Assembly: GCA_016209345.1 (NCBI GenBank)
Contig: JACQWH010000045.1
Location: 1-13,848 of the forward strand
Direction: 5' to 3'
DNA length: 13,848 nt
Source of the DNA: Candidatus Uhrbacteria bacterium
GTDB lineage: Bacteria > Patescibacteriota > Patescibacteriia > JACQRZ01
Part shown: piece by piece, positions 1 to 7,355 of the stretch
How positions within the stretch are numbered: the first letter of the stretch is position 1
Layout of the letters: every line of letters starts with the position of its first letter
Made by a program: the position numbers and the translations under genes
The notes under the pieces: model-generated
The model's database searches: none
What the model was told of the DNA's origin: nothing
What the model saw: only the letters and a program-made list of their open reading frames with translations

Positions 1-12
1 ATCCTTATAAGG
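1..12. repeat. Left terminal palindrome, shared with the right end
   Basis: The first 11 bases (ATCCTTATAAG) are identical to the last 11 bases of the window. Within them lies the perfect 10-base palindrome CCTTATAAGG at 3-12. The right-hand copy is cut off one base before that palindrome would be complete. This could be a repeat at which an assembly broke, or a minimal overlap of a circular molecule; the sequence alone does not decide. Confidence 0.6.
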
Positions 13-30
13 AAATACCATAGCTATAGA

Positions 31-57
31 CTGGATCCCGGCCTGCGCCGGGATGAC
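31..57. repeat. Short intergenic palindromic repeat (left copy)
   Basis: An 8-bp perfect stem, ATCCCGGC at 35-42 pairing with GCCGGGAT at 47-54, closes a CTGC loop. It is flanked by CTGG on the left and GACA on the right. Apart from the stem bases it has the same plan as the element at 13800-13826 but in opposite orientation. Palindromes of this form are widespread between genes in many bacterial genomes. It lies downstream of the acetolactate synthase gene, but it has no T-run on the minus strand, so it is not a clear terminator. Confidence 0.7.
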
Positions 58-303
58 AATGCTTTAGCGATTTTGGGAGAGTAAAGATGCACCGATTTCA
101 TTACACAGTTAACCCCTACAGAATACATTAACACCAGAACTCAAGGAGGGAGATACCTGCTTGTGGGATGGTTGGGGCGTTGGGATATTGGGATTTCATT
201 AGAATAATTAGAGCGCTTAGGTTAATTAGGTCAATTATCAGAGTATTGGTATCAGCACCTATCATGTATCAATGATCCATACGAATATCGGAAGTATCGT
301 AAA
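58..303. other. Intergenic region without a gene; short degenerate tandem repeats
   Basis: No supported gene is present. The stretch has three tandem degenerate octamers of the form TTGGGNNN at 172-195. It then has two 13-base near-copies, TTAGAATAATTAG at 199-211 and TTAGGTTAATTAG at 217-229, which differ at two positions. No convincing terminator hairpin for the acetolactate synthase gene ending at 304 was found. Only a weak five-base stem, TACGA with TCGTA, occurs near 280-300. Confidence 0.6.
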
Positions 304-1941
304 TTATGGTACGGGGCATTTTCCTGATGCAATCTCATTCGTAAACACTCGCACATTTTCAGAATAATCAACGGGACAATCAATAATCGTCACCCCCTTT
401 TGCCCAAGCGCTCGCAGCAGATGGCGCTCGAGATCGTCGGATTGCGTGACGCGATACCCACGCGCGCCGTAGCTTTCTGCGTATCTGATAAAGTCAGGAT
501 TTGAAAACTTCAGGCCGAACGACGGCATGTGATGCGCGTCCTGCTTCCATTGTATCATACCAAATCCTCCGTCGTTGACGATGATGATTACGATATCCAA
601 ACCGAGCCGCATCGCTGTTTCGATTTCTTGAGAGTTCATCATAAATCCTCCATCGCCGCACAGCGCAACGACCGCTCTGTCCGGATAGAGAAGTTTTGCC
701 GCAATCGCGTTTGGCAAACCGGCGCCCATTGTCGCAAATGCATTGTCGACAAGAACCGTATGGTGCTCATAGGCCGGGTAGTGGCGCGCCACCCATAATT
801 TATACATTCCATTATCAAGGGACAGGATACCGTCGTCGGGCATTGTGCGGCGGAGCGCCCAGACAAGCGCGCGCGGCTTGATGGGAAATGAGGGGGCGTC
901 CGGCTCGCCTTTTTGTCGGACCGCTTGGCGCACCTGAAAAAAATACGACGTGTCCCAATGCGCTTGCGGCACGATCCTCTCGCTCAGTGCCCAGAGCGTA
1001 TGGGCAATATCGGCTACGACTTCCATAGTGGGAATATATACGTCGTCGGTATGCGCGGAATAGAAATTGATATGAAGAAGCGATTGTTTTGCGTAGTCAA
1101 GAAACGCCGGCGGTTTTTCCATGACATCGTGACCGATAACCATGACAAGGTCAGCCGCATCAATCGCGCAATGGATTGTGTCGCCCTCGCTTACGGCTGT
1201 GGTTCCCACTGCGTATGGGCTGCGCTCATCGATGACGCCTTTTCCCATCTGCGTGCTGACAAAAGGAATTTTTGTTTTTTCGATGAATGCTGCCAGGTGC
1301 TTTCTCACGCGCTTGCGGTTTGCACCGTTTGCGATGATGATAAGCGGACGGTGCGCCGATTGAATCATGGCACATGCGGCATCCAGCGCCTTCGGGTCGG
1401 GACCGGGACGCCTAAGAATGGTGCGCGGCAGCGGTGCGCGATCCACATCCTCCATGGCAATATCCTCCGGCAACTCAAGATGAACGGCGCCGGGCCGCTC
1501 TTCTTCTGCGAGTCGAAACGCTTCGCGGACAAGCGAAGGGATACGCCCGCCGCTGGTAATACGCTCTGTCATTTTCGTCAGGGGCCTCATCATGTCAACG
1601 ACATCAATTATCTGAAATCTTCCTTGTTTGCTATTCTTGATTGGTTTTTGTCCCGTAATGACAATGAGCGGCATGCCTCCCAGTTGGGCAAACGCAACGC
1701 CGGTGACAAGATTCGTCGCACCCGGACCCAGTGTCGAGAGCGCAACACCGGCGCGTCCGGTAAGGCGCCCATGCGTTGCGGCCATGAATGCAGCCGATTG
1801 TTCGTGACGCGTGACGACAAACCGGATAGACGACGTGCGAAGCGACTCGAGAAAATCAAGATTTTCTTCGCCGGGTACGCCGAAAATGGTTGTGACGCCT
1901 TCGTTTTCAAGACACTTTATAAACAAATCCGATGCTTTCAT
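304..1941 (-). CDS. Acetolactate synthase, catabolic-like, TPP-dependent
   Basis: A thiamine-diphosphate enzyme expected to join two pyruvates into acetolactate with loss of CO2, in the cytosol. The 545-aa chain has the usual three domains: an N-terminal PYR domain with the catalytic glutamate in RHEQ (Glu47), a middle FAD-type domain, and a C-terminal PP domain with the metal/TPP motif GDGG (429-432) closing on Asn456-Asp457. The C-terminal PVDYSENV resembles the end of catabolic AlsS-type enzymes, and no small regulatory subunit lies nearby. I chose the ATG at 1941 because family members begin with a similar MKASDLF. A TTG at 1950 would add three residues and directly abut the upstream stop. 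The ABC transporter gene ends at 1951, so the two are probably cotranscribed; no Shine-Dalgarno site is visible. An ilvB-type biosynthetic role or another pyruvate-utilising TPP enzyme remains possible, so no symbol is given. Confidence 0.9.
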   Translation of the reverse strand: MKASDLFIKCLENEGVTTIFGVPGEENLDFLESLRTSSIRFVVTRHEQSAAFMAATHGRLTGRAGVALSTLGPGATNLVTGVAFAQLGGMPLIVITGQKPIKNSKQGRFQIIDVVDMMRPLTKMTERITSGGRIPSLVREAFRLAEEERPGAVHLELPEDIAMEDVDRAPLPRTILRRPGPDPKALDAACAMIQSAHRPLIIIANGANRKRVRKHLAAFIEKTKIPFVSTQMGKGVIDERSPYAVGTTAVSEGDTIHCAIDAADLVMVIGHDVMEKPPAFLDYAKQSLLHINFYSAHTDDVYIPTMEVVADIAHTLWALSERIVPQAHWDTSYFFQVRQAVRQKGEPDAPSFPIKPRALVWALRRTMPDDGILSLDNGMYKLWVARHYPAYEHHTVLVDNAFATMGAGLPNAIAAKLLYPDRAVVALCGDGGFMMNSQEIETAMRLGLDIVIIIVNDGGFGMIQWKQDAHHMPSFGLKFSNPDFIRYAESYGARGYRVTQSDDLERHLLRALGQKGVTIIDCPVDYSENVRVFTNEIASGKCPVP

Positions 1942-1950
1942 AGTAGTCAA

Positions 1951-3735
1951 TCAAATAAACTCGCCGGACTGCAAACTCCAGAGCTTCGCATACAATCCCT
2001 TCGCATTGATGAGCTCATCGTGCGTGCCCTCCTGCACGATCTTCCCCTGGTCAAGCACGACAATTCTGTCGAGGTGTTTTATCGTTGAAAGCCGATGGGC
2101 GATGACCAGCGCAGTTTTTTCTTTCATGAGTTCCCACAGCCCTTCTTGTATATATTTTTCCGATTCAGAATCCAACGAGCTGGTTGCCTCATCCAGCACA
2201 AGGATCTCCGACTGCTTGAGAAGAGCGCGGGCTATCGCAACGCGTTGGCGCTGTCCTCCCGACAGCTTAATACCACGCTCACCCACCAGGGTATCGTATC
2301 CTTTGGGAAGCACCGAGATAAACTCGTCGGCATGCGCAAGTTTCGCGGCACGCACCACATCGGCATGCGTTGCCCGCTCGTTGCTATACGCGATATTTTC
2401 AGCCAACGAGCGGTGGAACAAAAGCGGGTCCTGTGGTACATACGCAATGGCGCCGCGCAGCGATGCTTGAGTCATTGTGCTGATGTCTTGTCCGTCAATC
2501 GTAATGCTCCCCGACTGAAGATCGATAAACCGCAGCAACAGCTTGGTAATGGTTGTTTTCCCTCCGCCGCTTGGCCCGACGAGCCCTACGCGCTCATGGC
2601 CATTGATGTTCAGGATAAAATCATTGAGAAATGCCGGTTCCTTTTCATCCGTATCGTTATATTTGAACGTGATACGGTTAAACCGTACCATTGCCTTGCT
2701 TACAATAAGAGATGTTGCGTCAGGTTTGTCTTGAATTGTTGGCGGCGTTATAAAAAGCTGCGTAAACTCGGCTGCCTCGCTGATTGATGACTCGATATTG
2801 CGATAAATTCGGTTTATCTCCCAAATAATTCGCGTCACCAGCGAGTAATAGCTGAAAATAACCACAACCGCGCCCGGCTGCAGCGCAAATGCTTGCGAAT
2901 AGAAAATAGCGAGAAGCAATCCGCAGATGTTTGTTGCGACATAGATGGGCGAAAGCACCGTATCGATTCTTAAATTTTGGTAATTGCCGGTCCTCTTATA
3001 GAGCCGCGTAAAATCATCCACGGTGGATCCGAACGATGCGAGTTCTGTTTTTTCCTTTGCAAAGGCCTTTATAGCCAGCATGTTCGTAATCGCGTCCGAA
3101 AGCCGGCCGGCTACTTTGCTGTTTGCTTCATGCCGCAACGCAACAAGCCGCGACCGCCGCCTGATAAGAGGGATGGCCACGCACAGTGCCGCTGCAATCC
3201 AAAGGACGAGGACAAGAGGAATCCAAAACGAATAGCGCCACAGAATTACGACAACGAACAGAATCGTCACAATGTTGGTGACGACATTGAACACCAGCGT
3301 ATCGGTGAACACCTCAAAGGCCCGTGCGAAAGCCAGCGCCTTTTTCGTTAGCGACCCGACAAAATTATTTGTATAGAACGCGTAGTCGCGCTCCACCAAC
3401 CGAGAAAAAGAAAGGGTCTGCAACGCGTTGAGTCCCCGCTCCTCAAGTTTGAGGATAAAATGGAGGCCCACGCGCCAGCATCCTTCGCCCAGAAGCCATA
3501 TACCGCCAAACAGTGGAAAGGCCACCCAAAGCTCTGCGGTAGAAATACTCCCCCGCGCCACAAGAATATCAATAATCCGCGCCACAACAAGCGGAGGAAT
3601 AAAAAAAACCCCGATATTTCCCAGGGCGGGCAGCAAAAAACCAATCCCCGCATAGATGGGATATGCCTTATACCGGTCACCGTAATCCTTGAGAACCTGA
3701 TTGACCGCTTGCCATGTAATGATTTCCTTTCCCAT
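1951..3735 (-). CDS. ABC exporter half-transporter (permease fused to ATPase)
   Basis: A 594-aa MsbA/ABCB-type half-transporter expected to work as a dimer in the cytoplasmic membrane; the substrate cannot be read from sequence. The N-terminal part (about 28-305) has roughly six hydrophobic segments. The C-terminal nucleotide-binding domain is complete: Walker A GPSGGGKT (387-394), Q-loop Gln435, signature LSGGQ (491-495), Walker B ILVLDE with catalytic Glu516, and switch His547 in AHRLST. The frame stays open upstream to 4134, but that part is antisense-free shadow of metK with no transporter character. The ATG at 3735 begins a sensible cytoplasmic leader before the first membrane segment, giving a 59-nt overlap with the end of metK. 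No Shine-Dalgarno site precedes it, so translation may be coupled to metK. The acetolactate synthase gene follows after 9 nt. Confidence 0.92.
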   Translation of the reverse strand: MGKEIITWQAVNQVLKDYGDRYKAYPIYAGIGFLLPALGNIGVFFIPPLVVARIIDILVARGSISTAELWVAFPLFGGIWLLGEGCWRVGLHFILKLEERGLNALQTLSFSRLVERDYAFYTNNFVGSLTKKALAFARAFEVFTDTLVFNVVTNIVTILFVVVILWRYSFWIPLVLVLWIAAALCVAIPLIRRRSRLVALRHEANSKVAGRLSDAITNMLAIKAFAKEKTELASFGSTVDDFTRLYKRTGNYQNLRIDTVLSPIYVATNICGLLLAIFYSQAFALQPGAVVVIFSYYSLVTRIIWEINRIYRNIESSISEAAEFTQLFITPPTIQDKPDATSLIVSKAMVRFNRITFKYNDTDEKEPAFLNDFILNINGHERVGLVGPSGGGKTTITKLLLRFIDLQSGSITIDGQDISTMTQASLRGAIAYVPQDPLLFHRSLAENIAYSNERATHADVVRAAKLAHADEFISVLPKGYDTLVGERGIKLSGGQRQRVAIARALLKQSEILVLDEATSSLDSESEKYIQEGLWELMKEKTALVIAHRLSTIKHLDRIVVLDQGKIVQEGTHDELINAKGLYAKLWSLQSGEFI

Positions 3736-4915
3736 ATGATTTGGACCATAAGGCGGCTGCCGCACGCGAAAGCTCTTCGGCTTTGTCCGTTCGCTCCCAG
3801 GTAAACTCTTCTTCTCCTCTTCCGAAGTGCCCGTAGCTTGCTGTTTTTTGATAAATGGGCCGGCGCAGCGCCAGATGCGCGACGATGCCTTCCGGTGAAA
3901 GATCAAAACTCTGCGCGACAATGCCTGCAAGCAGCGCATCATCGACACTGCCCGTGCCGAATGTATCCACCATGACCGATGTGGGATGGTCCCTGCCGAT
4001 GACATAGGCGATCTGCACTTCCACTGTTTCGGCAAGACCGGCGGCAACAAGATTCTTTGCGATATATCGGGCCATATATGCCCCCGACCGGTCCACCTTG
4101 CTTGGATCTTTTCCCGAAAAACATCCCCCGCCATGCCGTCCGCGCCCGCCGTACGTATCCACGATTATTTTACGTCCCGTCAGTCCGGTATCGCCGTGAG
4201 GCCCGCCCACGACAAAGCGTCCGGTCATATTAATAAAATAGTTGGTTCTCTCATCTAGATACGTACCGCACACCGGCGTAATCACTTCTCGAATAATATC
4301 TTCTCGAATTTGTTCCAATGAAATCTCCGGATCGTGCTGCGCCGCGATGACGACATTATCCAGGCGAACCGGCTTGCCGTTTTCATACTGAACGGCAACC
4401 TGCGACTTTCCATCGGGCCGCAAATAGGGCAGCACTCCTGCTTTTCGCACATGCGCAAGCCGCGCAGCCAATGTGTGGGCAAGGGTAATGGGCAACGGCA
4501 TTAACTCGGGCGTCTCTGTGCACGCATAGCCGAACATCAGCCCCTGGTCTCCCGCTCCTTTGATCGCTCGGTCCCCGACCACGCCCCGAGCGATATCAGC
4601 GCTCTGCTCGTGAATTGAAACAAGGACGCCGCAATTTTCATAATCAATCCCGTAAGCAGGGTTTGTGTATCCGATTCCAAGCAAAACATTTCTCACAATT
4701 TTTTGCACGTCGACATACCCTTCGGTTGAAACCTCTCCACCGACGATCACCAGACCCGTGGTCGTAAATGCCTCAACCGCAACGCGCGAATACGGATCTT
4801 GTGAAATAAGTTCATCAACGATGGCATCGGAAATCTGATCGCAGATTTTATCCGGATGGCCTTCGGTGACTGACTCGGACGTAAAAATATATGAACGGCT
4901 GTTTACAGCAGACAT
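3677..4915 (-). CDS. metK: S-adenosylmethionine synthetase
   Basis: Makes S-adenosylmethionine from methionine and ATP in the cytosol, supplying methyl groups to RNA, DNA and protein methyltransferases. The 412-aa chain has the family signatures in order: GHPDKICDQISD (19-30), GAGDQG (120-125) and GGGCFSGKDPSKVDRS (262-277). In the last, a cysteine replaces the usual alanine. The family normally ends near the FTWE-TDKAE motif (371-380). This protein runs about 25 residues further, and that tail is encoded in the 59-nt overlap with the ABC transporter gene and just before it. The ATG at 4915 gives the standard short lead into SYIFTSESVTEGHPD. An upstream extension would run through the tRNA gene and is false. 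There is no Shine-Dalgarno site; the transcript probably starts at the tRNA promoter and is cut free by tRNA 3' processing. Confidence 0.97.
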   Translation of the reverse strand: MSAVNSRSYIFTSESVTEGHPDKICDQISDAIVDELISQDPYSRVAVEAFTTTGLVIVGGEVSTEGYVDVQKIVRNVLLGIGYTNPAYGIDYENCGVLVSIHEQSADIARGVVGDRAIKGAGDQGLMFGYACTETPELMPLPITLAHTLAARLAHVRKAGVLPYLRPDGKSQVAVQYENGKPVRLDNVVIAAQHDPEISLEQIREDIIREVITPVCGTYLDERTNYFINMTGRFVVGGPHGDTGLTGRKIIVDTYGGRGRHGGGCFSGKDPSKVDRSGAYMARYIAKNLVAAGLAETVEVQIAYVIGRDHPTSVMVDTFGTGSVDDALLAGIVAQSFDLSPEGIVAHLALRRPIYQKTASYGHFGRGEEEFTWERTDKAEELSRAAAALWSKSYGKGNHYMASGQSGSQGLR

Positions 4916-4959
4916 ATTGATAGAAAACGTAATGAATGAATGATTATTTATTTCAAAAC

Positions 4960-5030
4960 CTGCGGGACGTGGATTCGAACCACGATTGCCTGATTCAGAG
5001 TCAGGAGTGCTGCCCTTACACCATCCCGCA
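4960..5030 (-). tRNA. tRNA-Gln (anticodon CUG)
   Basis: A full cloverleaf of 71 nt can be folded by eye. The acceptor stem TGCGGGA/TCCCGCA has seven perfect pairs and a G discriminator. The D stem is GTGT/GCAC, the anticodon stem CCTGA/TCAGG carries the loop CTCTGAA, and the T arm CGTGG-TTCGAAT-CCACG is perfect. The loop places CTG at 34-36, which reads CAG (Gln). The weak first pair U1-A72 and G73 fit known tRNA-Gln identity elements. The 3' CCA is not encoded and must be added after trimming. It sits between dnaX (42 nt upstream) and metK (44 nt downstream). Confidence 0.96.
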
Positions 5031-5040
5031 TCAATGCGCT

Positions 5041-5055
5041 GTATAGGCACTATAC
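5041..5055. promoter_or_regulatory. Inverted repeat over the tRNA promoter -10
   Basis: GTATAG-GCA-CTATAC is a perfect 6+6 palindrome with a 3-base centre. It covers the -10 hexamer of the tRNA-Gln promoter and extends to the likely start site. It could be a repressor site, or simply two AT-rich promoter elements in mirror order. No regulator gene is nearby. Confidence 0.3.
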
Positions 5056-5076
5056 CGTGCGAAAGAAAAAAATCAA
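5049..5076 (-). promoter_or_regulatory. Promoter for tRNA-Gln and probably metK
   Basis: On the minus strand a -35 TTGATT (5076-5071) and a -10 TATAGT (5054-5049) are separated by 16 nt. The predicted start near 5042 gives a leader of about 12 nt before the tRNA. The -35 overlaps the stop codon of dnaX. A second -10-like TATACA lies just downstream. This is a consensus match only. Confidence 0.55.
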
Positions 5077-6167
5077 GACGTTTGCGGAAGTACGCCGCAC
5101 ATTTTCGCAATGGCTATCTCAAGGGGCAGCTGGGACAGCGACGCATATCGCATGTCGCGCTGCGCCGCCAGGAGATACTCGAGCAATGCGAGGATTTCCG
5201 CCTCGCTTACCGGCGCGCAGAGCGCGTCACGTTCTTGAATTTCATGGTCACTTTCCGCGATAAGATCTTTTGCGCCCGCCTTTATGAGCAGCGCTGTTCG
5301 CAAAAACTCCACTATGTCGGCGCATAAAACTCCCACGTCGATACCGTTTTCAATCGCGCTGTCCAAAGCATGCAGCGCTTCCTTTGCATCCTTTCCGATG
5401 ACTGAGGAAACAAACTTCTTTACAAGCTCAAGCGAACCTATGGGCAGGACACGAGTCGCTTTTTCCATGTCGATATGGTTCTCATCCAGTGAAAGTACCT
5501 GATCAAGCAGCGACTCCGCATCGCGCTGGCAGCCGCCCGACAGGCGCACAATCGCATCCAGCACGGATGCGTCCACCTTCTTCTTTTCAAGAGAACAAAT
5601 ATGTTCCAGGCGCGCACGCATCGCGTCTGGAGGAATTTTTTTGAAATCAAACCGCTGGCACCGCGACACCACCGTTGCCGGCACTTTATGCAGCTCTGTC
5701 GTCGCAAGGATAAAAAGCACATTGGACGGCGGCTCTTCCAGAATTTTAAGGAGCGCGCTGAATGCCGAGGTTGAAAGCATGTGCACCTCATCGATGATAA
5801 ATACTTTCCACATGAGTCCGGCGCGCCCAACGCGCGCTGCCGAAATAATGTTTTCACGCACATTATCCACACCGGTATGCGACGCCGCATCAATCTCGAT
5901 GACATCCAGCGTTTTATTGCCAAGAATGCCCATGCACGCATCGCACGCATTACACGGCTCGCTGTCCCCCTCGTTCCTGCTCAGACAGTTGATTGCGCGC
6001 GTGACGAGGCGAGCCGTCGTCGTCTTCCCGACGGCGCGGGGCCCGGAAAAAATATACGCATGAACAAGCGTACCGGTTGCAATTTCGTTTTGCAGTGTTC
6101 GCTTGATATGTTCCTGCCCGGCAACCTCGGCAAATGTCCGCGGACGATAGGTGCGGTATATGTTCAT
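5073..6167 (-). CDS. dnaX: DNA polymerase III subunit gamma/tau (short form)
   Basis: ATPase of the sliding-clamp loader, which places the beta clamp on primed DNA during replication. The 364-aa chain starts at MNIYRTYRPRTF, the classic DnaX opening. It shows Walker A GPRAVGKT (42-49, with Ala where Gly is usual), four zinc-ligand cysteines (61, 72, 75, 78), Walker B FIIDEVH (123-129) and the SRC arginine-finger motif (168-170). It ends after a collar-like helical region, with no long tau-type tail for helicase or polymerase binding, so it resembles gamma rather than tau. The ATG at 6167 overlaps the TGA of the upstream 318-aa gene as ATGA, which suggests translational coupling; there is no Shine-Dalgarno site. 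The longer frame to 6206 has no family character and is left out. Confidence 0.96.
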   Translation of the reverse strand: MNIYRTYRPRTFAEVAGQEHIKRTLQNEIATGTLVHAYIFSGPRAVGKTTTARLVTRAINCLSRNEGDSEPCNACDACMGILGNKTLDVIEIDAASHTGVDNVRENIISAARVGRAGLMWKVFIIDEVHMLSTSAFSALLKILEEPPSNVLFILATTELHKVPATVVSRCQRFDFKKIPPDAMRARLEHICSLEKKKVDASVLDAIVRLSGGCQRDAESLLDQVLSLDENHIDMEKATRVLPIGSLELVKKFVSSVIGKDAKEALHALDSAIENGIDVGVLCADIVEFLRTALLIKAGAKDLIAESDHEIQERDALCAPVSEAEILALLEYLLAAQRDMRYASLSQLPLEIAIAKMCGVLPQTS

Positions 6168-7120
6168 ACGGCTGTATTTTTTATTAGCGACTGAATGGCA
6201 CCCCATTGACAGGGACTGCCGACGGGAATAATTAAAAGGACTGCGTCACCGGGAACGCCCTTGAAAAACATAACGCTTGCGGTAAGCACGCAAAACCGTC
6301 CGCGATTAGACAAGACCGTATAGCGCTCTTCAACCGGATCATACTCCAGTATGCCGGTAATGCGGCGGCGAGGCGCGGGCCCGGTCTGCTTATATGCCAT
6401 CGCGCCTTCCCGAGACAGGGTGAGCTTGAGCTCATCACCTTGGACCAGCCGCGACTTGGATGCATAGTTTTCCGGAACAGAAAACTCCCTGCCGTCGCTC
6501 GTTACCATTGCACTTCCGTTGAATATGCCGATGTATGTCGCCATCTCCGGCATGCGGTCAGAATACTCCAAGGACCGCCCACATGTCGGCACTCCGCTGT
6601 CGCCCTCGTCAGGAACGGGAGTGTCATAAGACGACTCTGTCGCTTCATACTCATGGAAGTCGGGAAACGGCGGCTTCTCCTCGCGCGGCGCGTCTTTTTT
6701 CTCGGTCTGCGTTTGCAGCTCCTTGCGAACCAGGACAAGAAGCTCCCCGATATATTTTTGAATTTCCTGGAGCGTTCGCTCTACGGCGGTAAGACGAAAC
6801 GCCTGCTGGTGCAGTCCCGTATGAACGGGCATTTCAGATACGGCATCATCCCCGACAGCATAATCCGTTTCGTCAACATATCCCCCCTCATCATGGAGCG
6901 TGTCAGGAACGGGCACGCTGTCGATGCCTGAGGCAGATGAGTCATATACAAACGGTTCATTGGACGACGCTATTGTTTCATCGGGGAATACGGCATTCGC
7001 ATCGGAAAAAAAATCATCCAGCTCCAAAACGGGCTTTTCGCCTTCCTCGAGAAGCGGATCGTATTCCAGATCGTTCTGGGCACTAGGAATGTCATTATGT
7101 GACTGAGACCGAACATCCAT
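6164..7120 (-). CDS. Acidic protein of unknown function coupled to dnaX
   Basis: A 318-aa protein I cannot name. Residues 1-100 are strongly acidic and rich in Asp, Glu, Ser and Pro, and look disordered. Residues 108-143 (centred on ERTLQEIQKYIGELL) form a probable amphipathic coiled coil. Residues 145-190 are again acidic and linker-like. Residues 193-314 form a compact beta-rich domain with features such as VPENYASKSRLVQGDELKL and a conserved-looking basic RRR turn. I recall a similar domain in CPR hypothetical proteins but cannot verify it. There is no signal peptide or membrane segment. It is the first gene before dnaX and shares an ATGA overlap with it, so a role in replication or nucleic-acid handling is a reasonable inference, not a demonstrated one. 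The ATG at 7120 is the first in frame and has no Shine-Dalgarno site. Confidence 0.85.
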   Translation of the reverse strand: MDVRSQSHNDIPSAQNDLEYDPLLEEGEKPVLELDDFFSDANAVFPDETIASSNEPFVYDSSASGIDSVPVPDTLHDEGGYVDETDYAVGDDAVSEMPVHTGLHQQAFRLTAVERTLQEIQKYIGELLVLVRKELQTQTEKKDAPREEKPPFPDFHEYEATESSYDTPVPDEGDSGVPTCGRSLEYSDRMPEMATYIGIFNGSAMVTSDGREFSVPENYASKSRLVQGDELKLTLSREGAMAYKQTGPAPRRRITGILEYDPVEERYTVLSNRGRFCVLTASVMFFKGVPGDAVLLIIPVGSPCQWGAIQSLIKNTAV

Positions 7121-7178
7121 ACTGATATGTATACATTATCGAAACCGCCTCTGCATCGGCTTATTGTCCAGAGTGGCC

Positions 7179-7203
7179 GGATATTTTTCTGCTGAAAAAT
7201 TCC
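7179..7203. other. AT-rich hairpin upstream of the 318-aa gene
   Basis: ATTTTTC (7183-7189) pairs perfectly with GAAAAAT (7194-7200) around a TGCT loop. GGA/TCC pairs outside it with one bulged T. It lies in the 197-nt gap before the gene starting at 7120, where no good -35/-10 pair could be found. Its role is unknown. Confidence 0.4.
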
Positions 7204-7298
7204 TTAGACTCGGGCCGTCGCCCTCCGTATGCCCCTCTGACCAACAATCCGGCGCAGAGGTTCGACAATTCAAAAAGTATTTCAAAGAACTGTATCAC

Positions 7299-7333
7299 AA
7301 AAAGAAAAAAGTTCAACCCCTTGTTGAAGGGGT
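7299..7333 (-). terminator. Intrinsic terminator after the 147-aa gene
   Basis: On the minus strand ACCCCTT-CAAC-AAGGGGT forms a 7-bp hairpin (7333-7316), followed by TGAAC and a T-rich run, TTTTTTCTTTTT. A second, mutually exclusive hairpin, TTCAAC-AAGGG-GTTGAA, ends one base before the T-run. It starts 23 nt after the stop codon at 7356. Confidence 0.75.
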
Positions 7334-7355
7334 CACATGCTTGTTTCATGGATTC

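Noticed and set aside
913..2088. Long plus-strand open frame of 391 codons
   Set aside because: It lies antisense over the acetolactate synthase gene with all its catalytic motifs, has no recognisable domain, and is rich in Arg, Cys and His, as expected of a shadow frame.
3736..4134. N-terminal extension of the ABC transporter frame
   Set aside because: The extra 133 codons run over metK in another frame and show no transporter-like sequence; MGKEIITW at 3735 is the sensible start.
4916..5110. N-terminal extension of metK
   Set aside because: It reads through the tRNA-Gln gene, giving the typical translated-tRNA sequence (GSTPDSESGNRGSNPRPAG); MetK homology starts after 4915.
7135..7170. 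Promoter for the 318-aa gene from TGGACA and GATAAT
   Set aside because: The spacing is 24 nt, so it was not listed as a feature.
7161..7349. 62-codon minus-strand frame after the 147-aa gene
   Set aside because: It has no Shine-Dalgarno site and spans the intrinsic terminator at 7299-7333, so it would rarely be transcribed.
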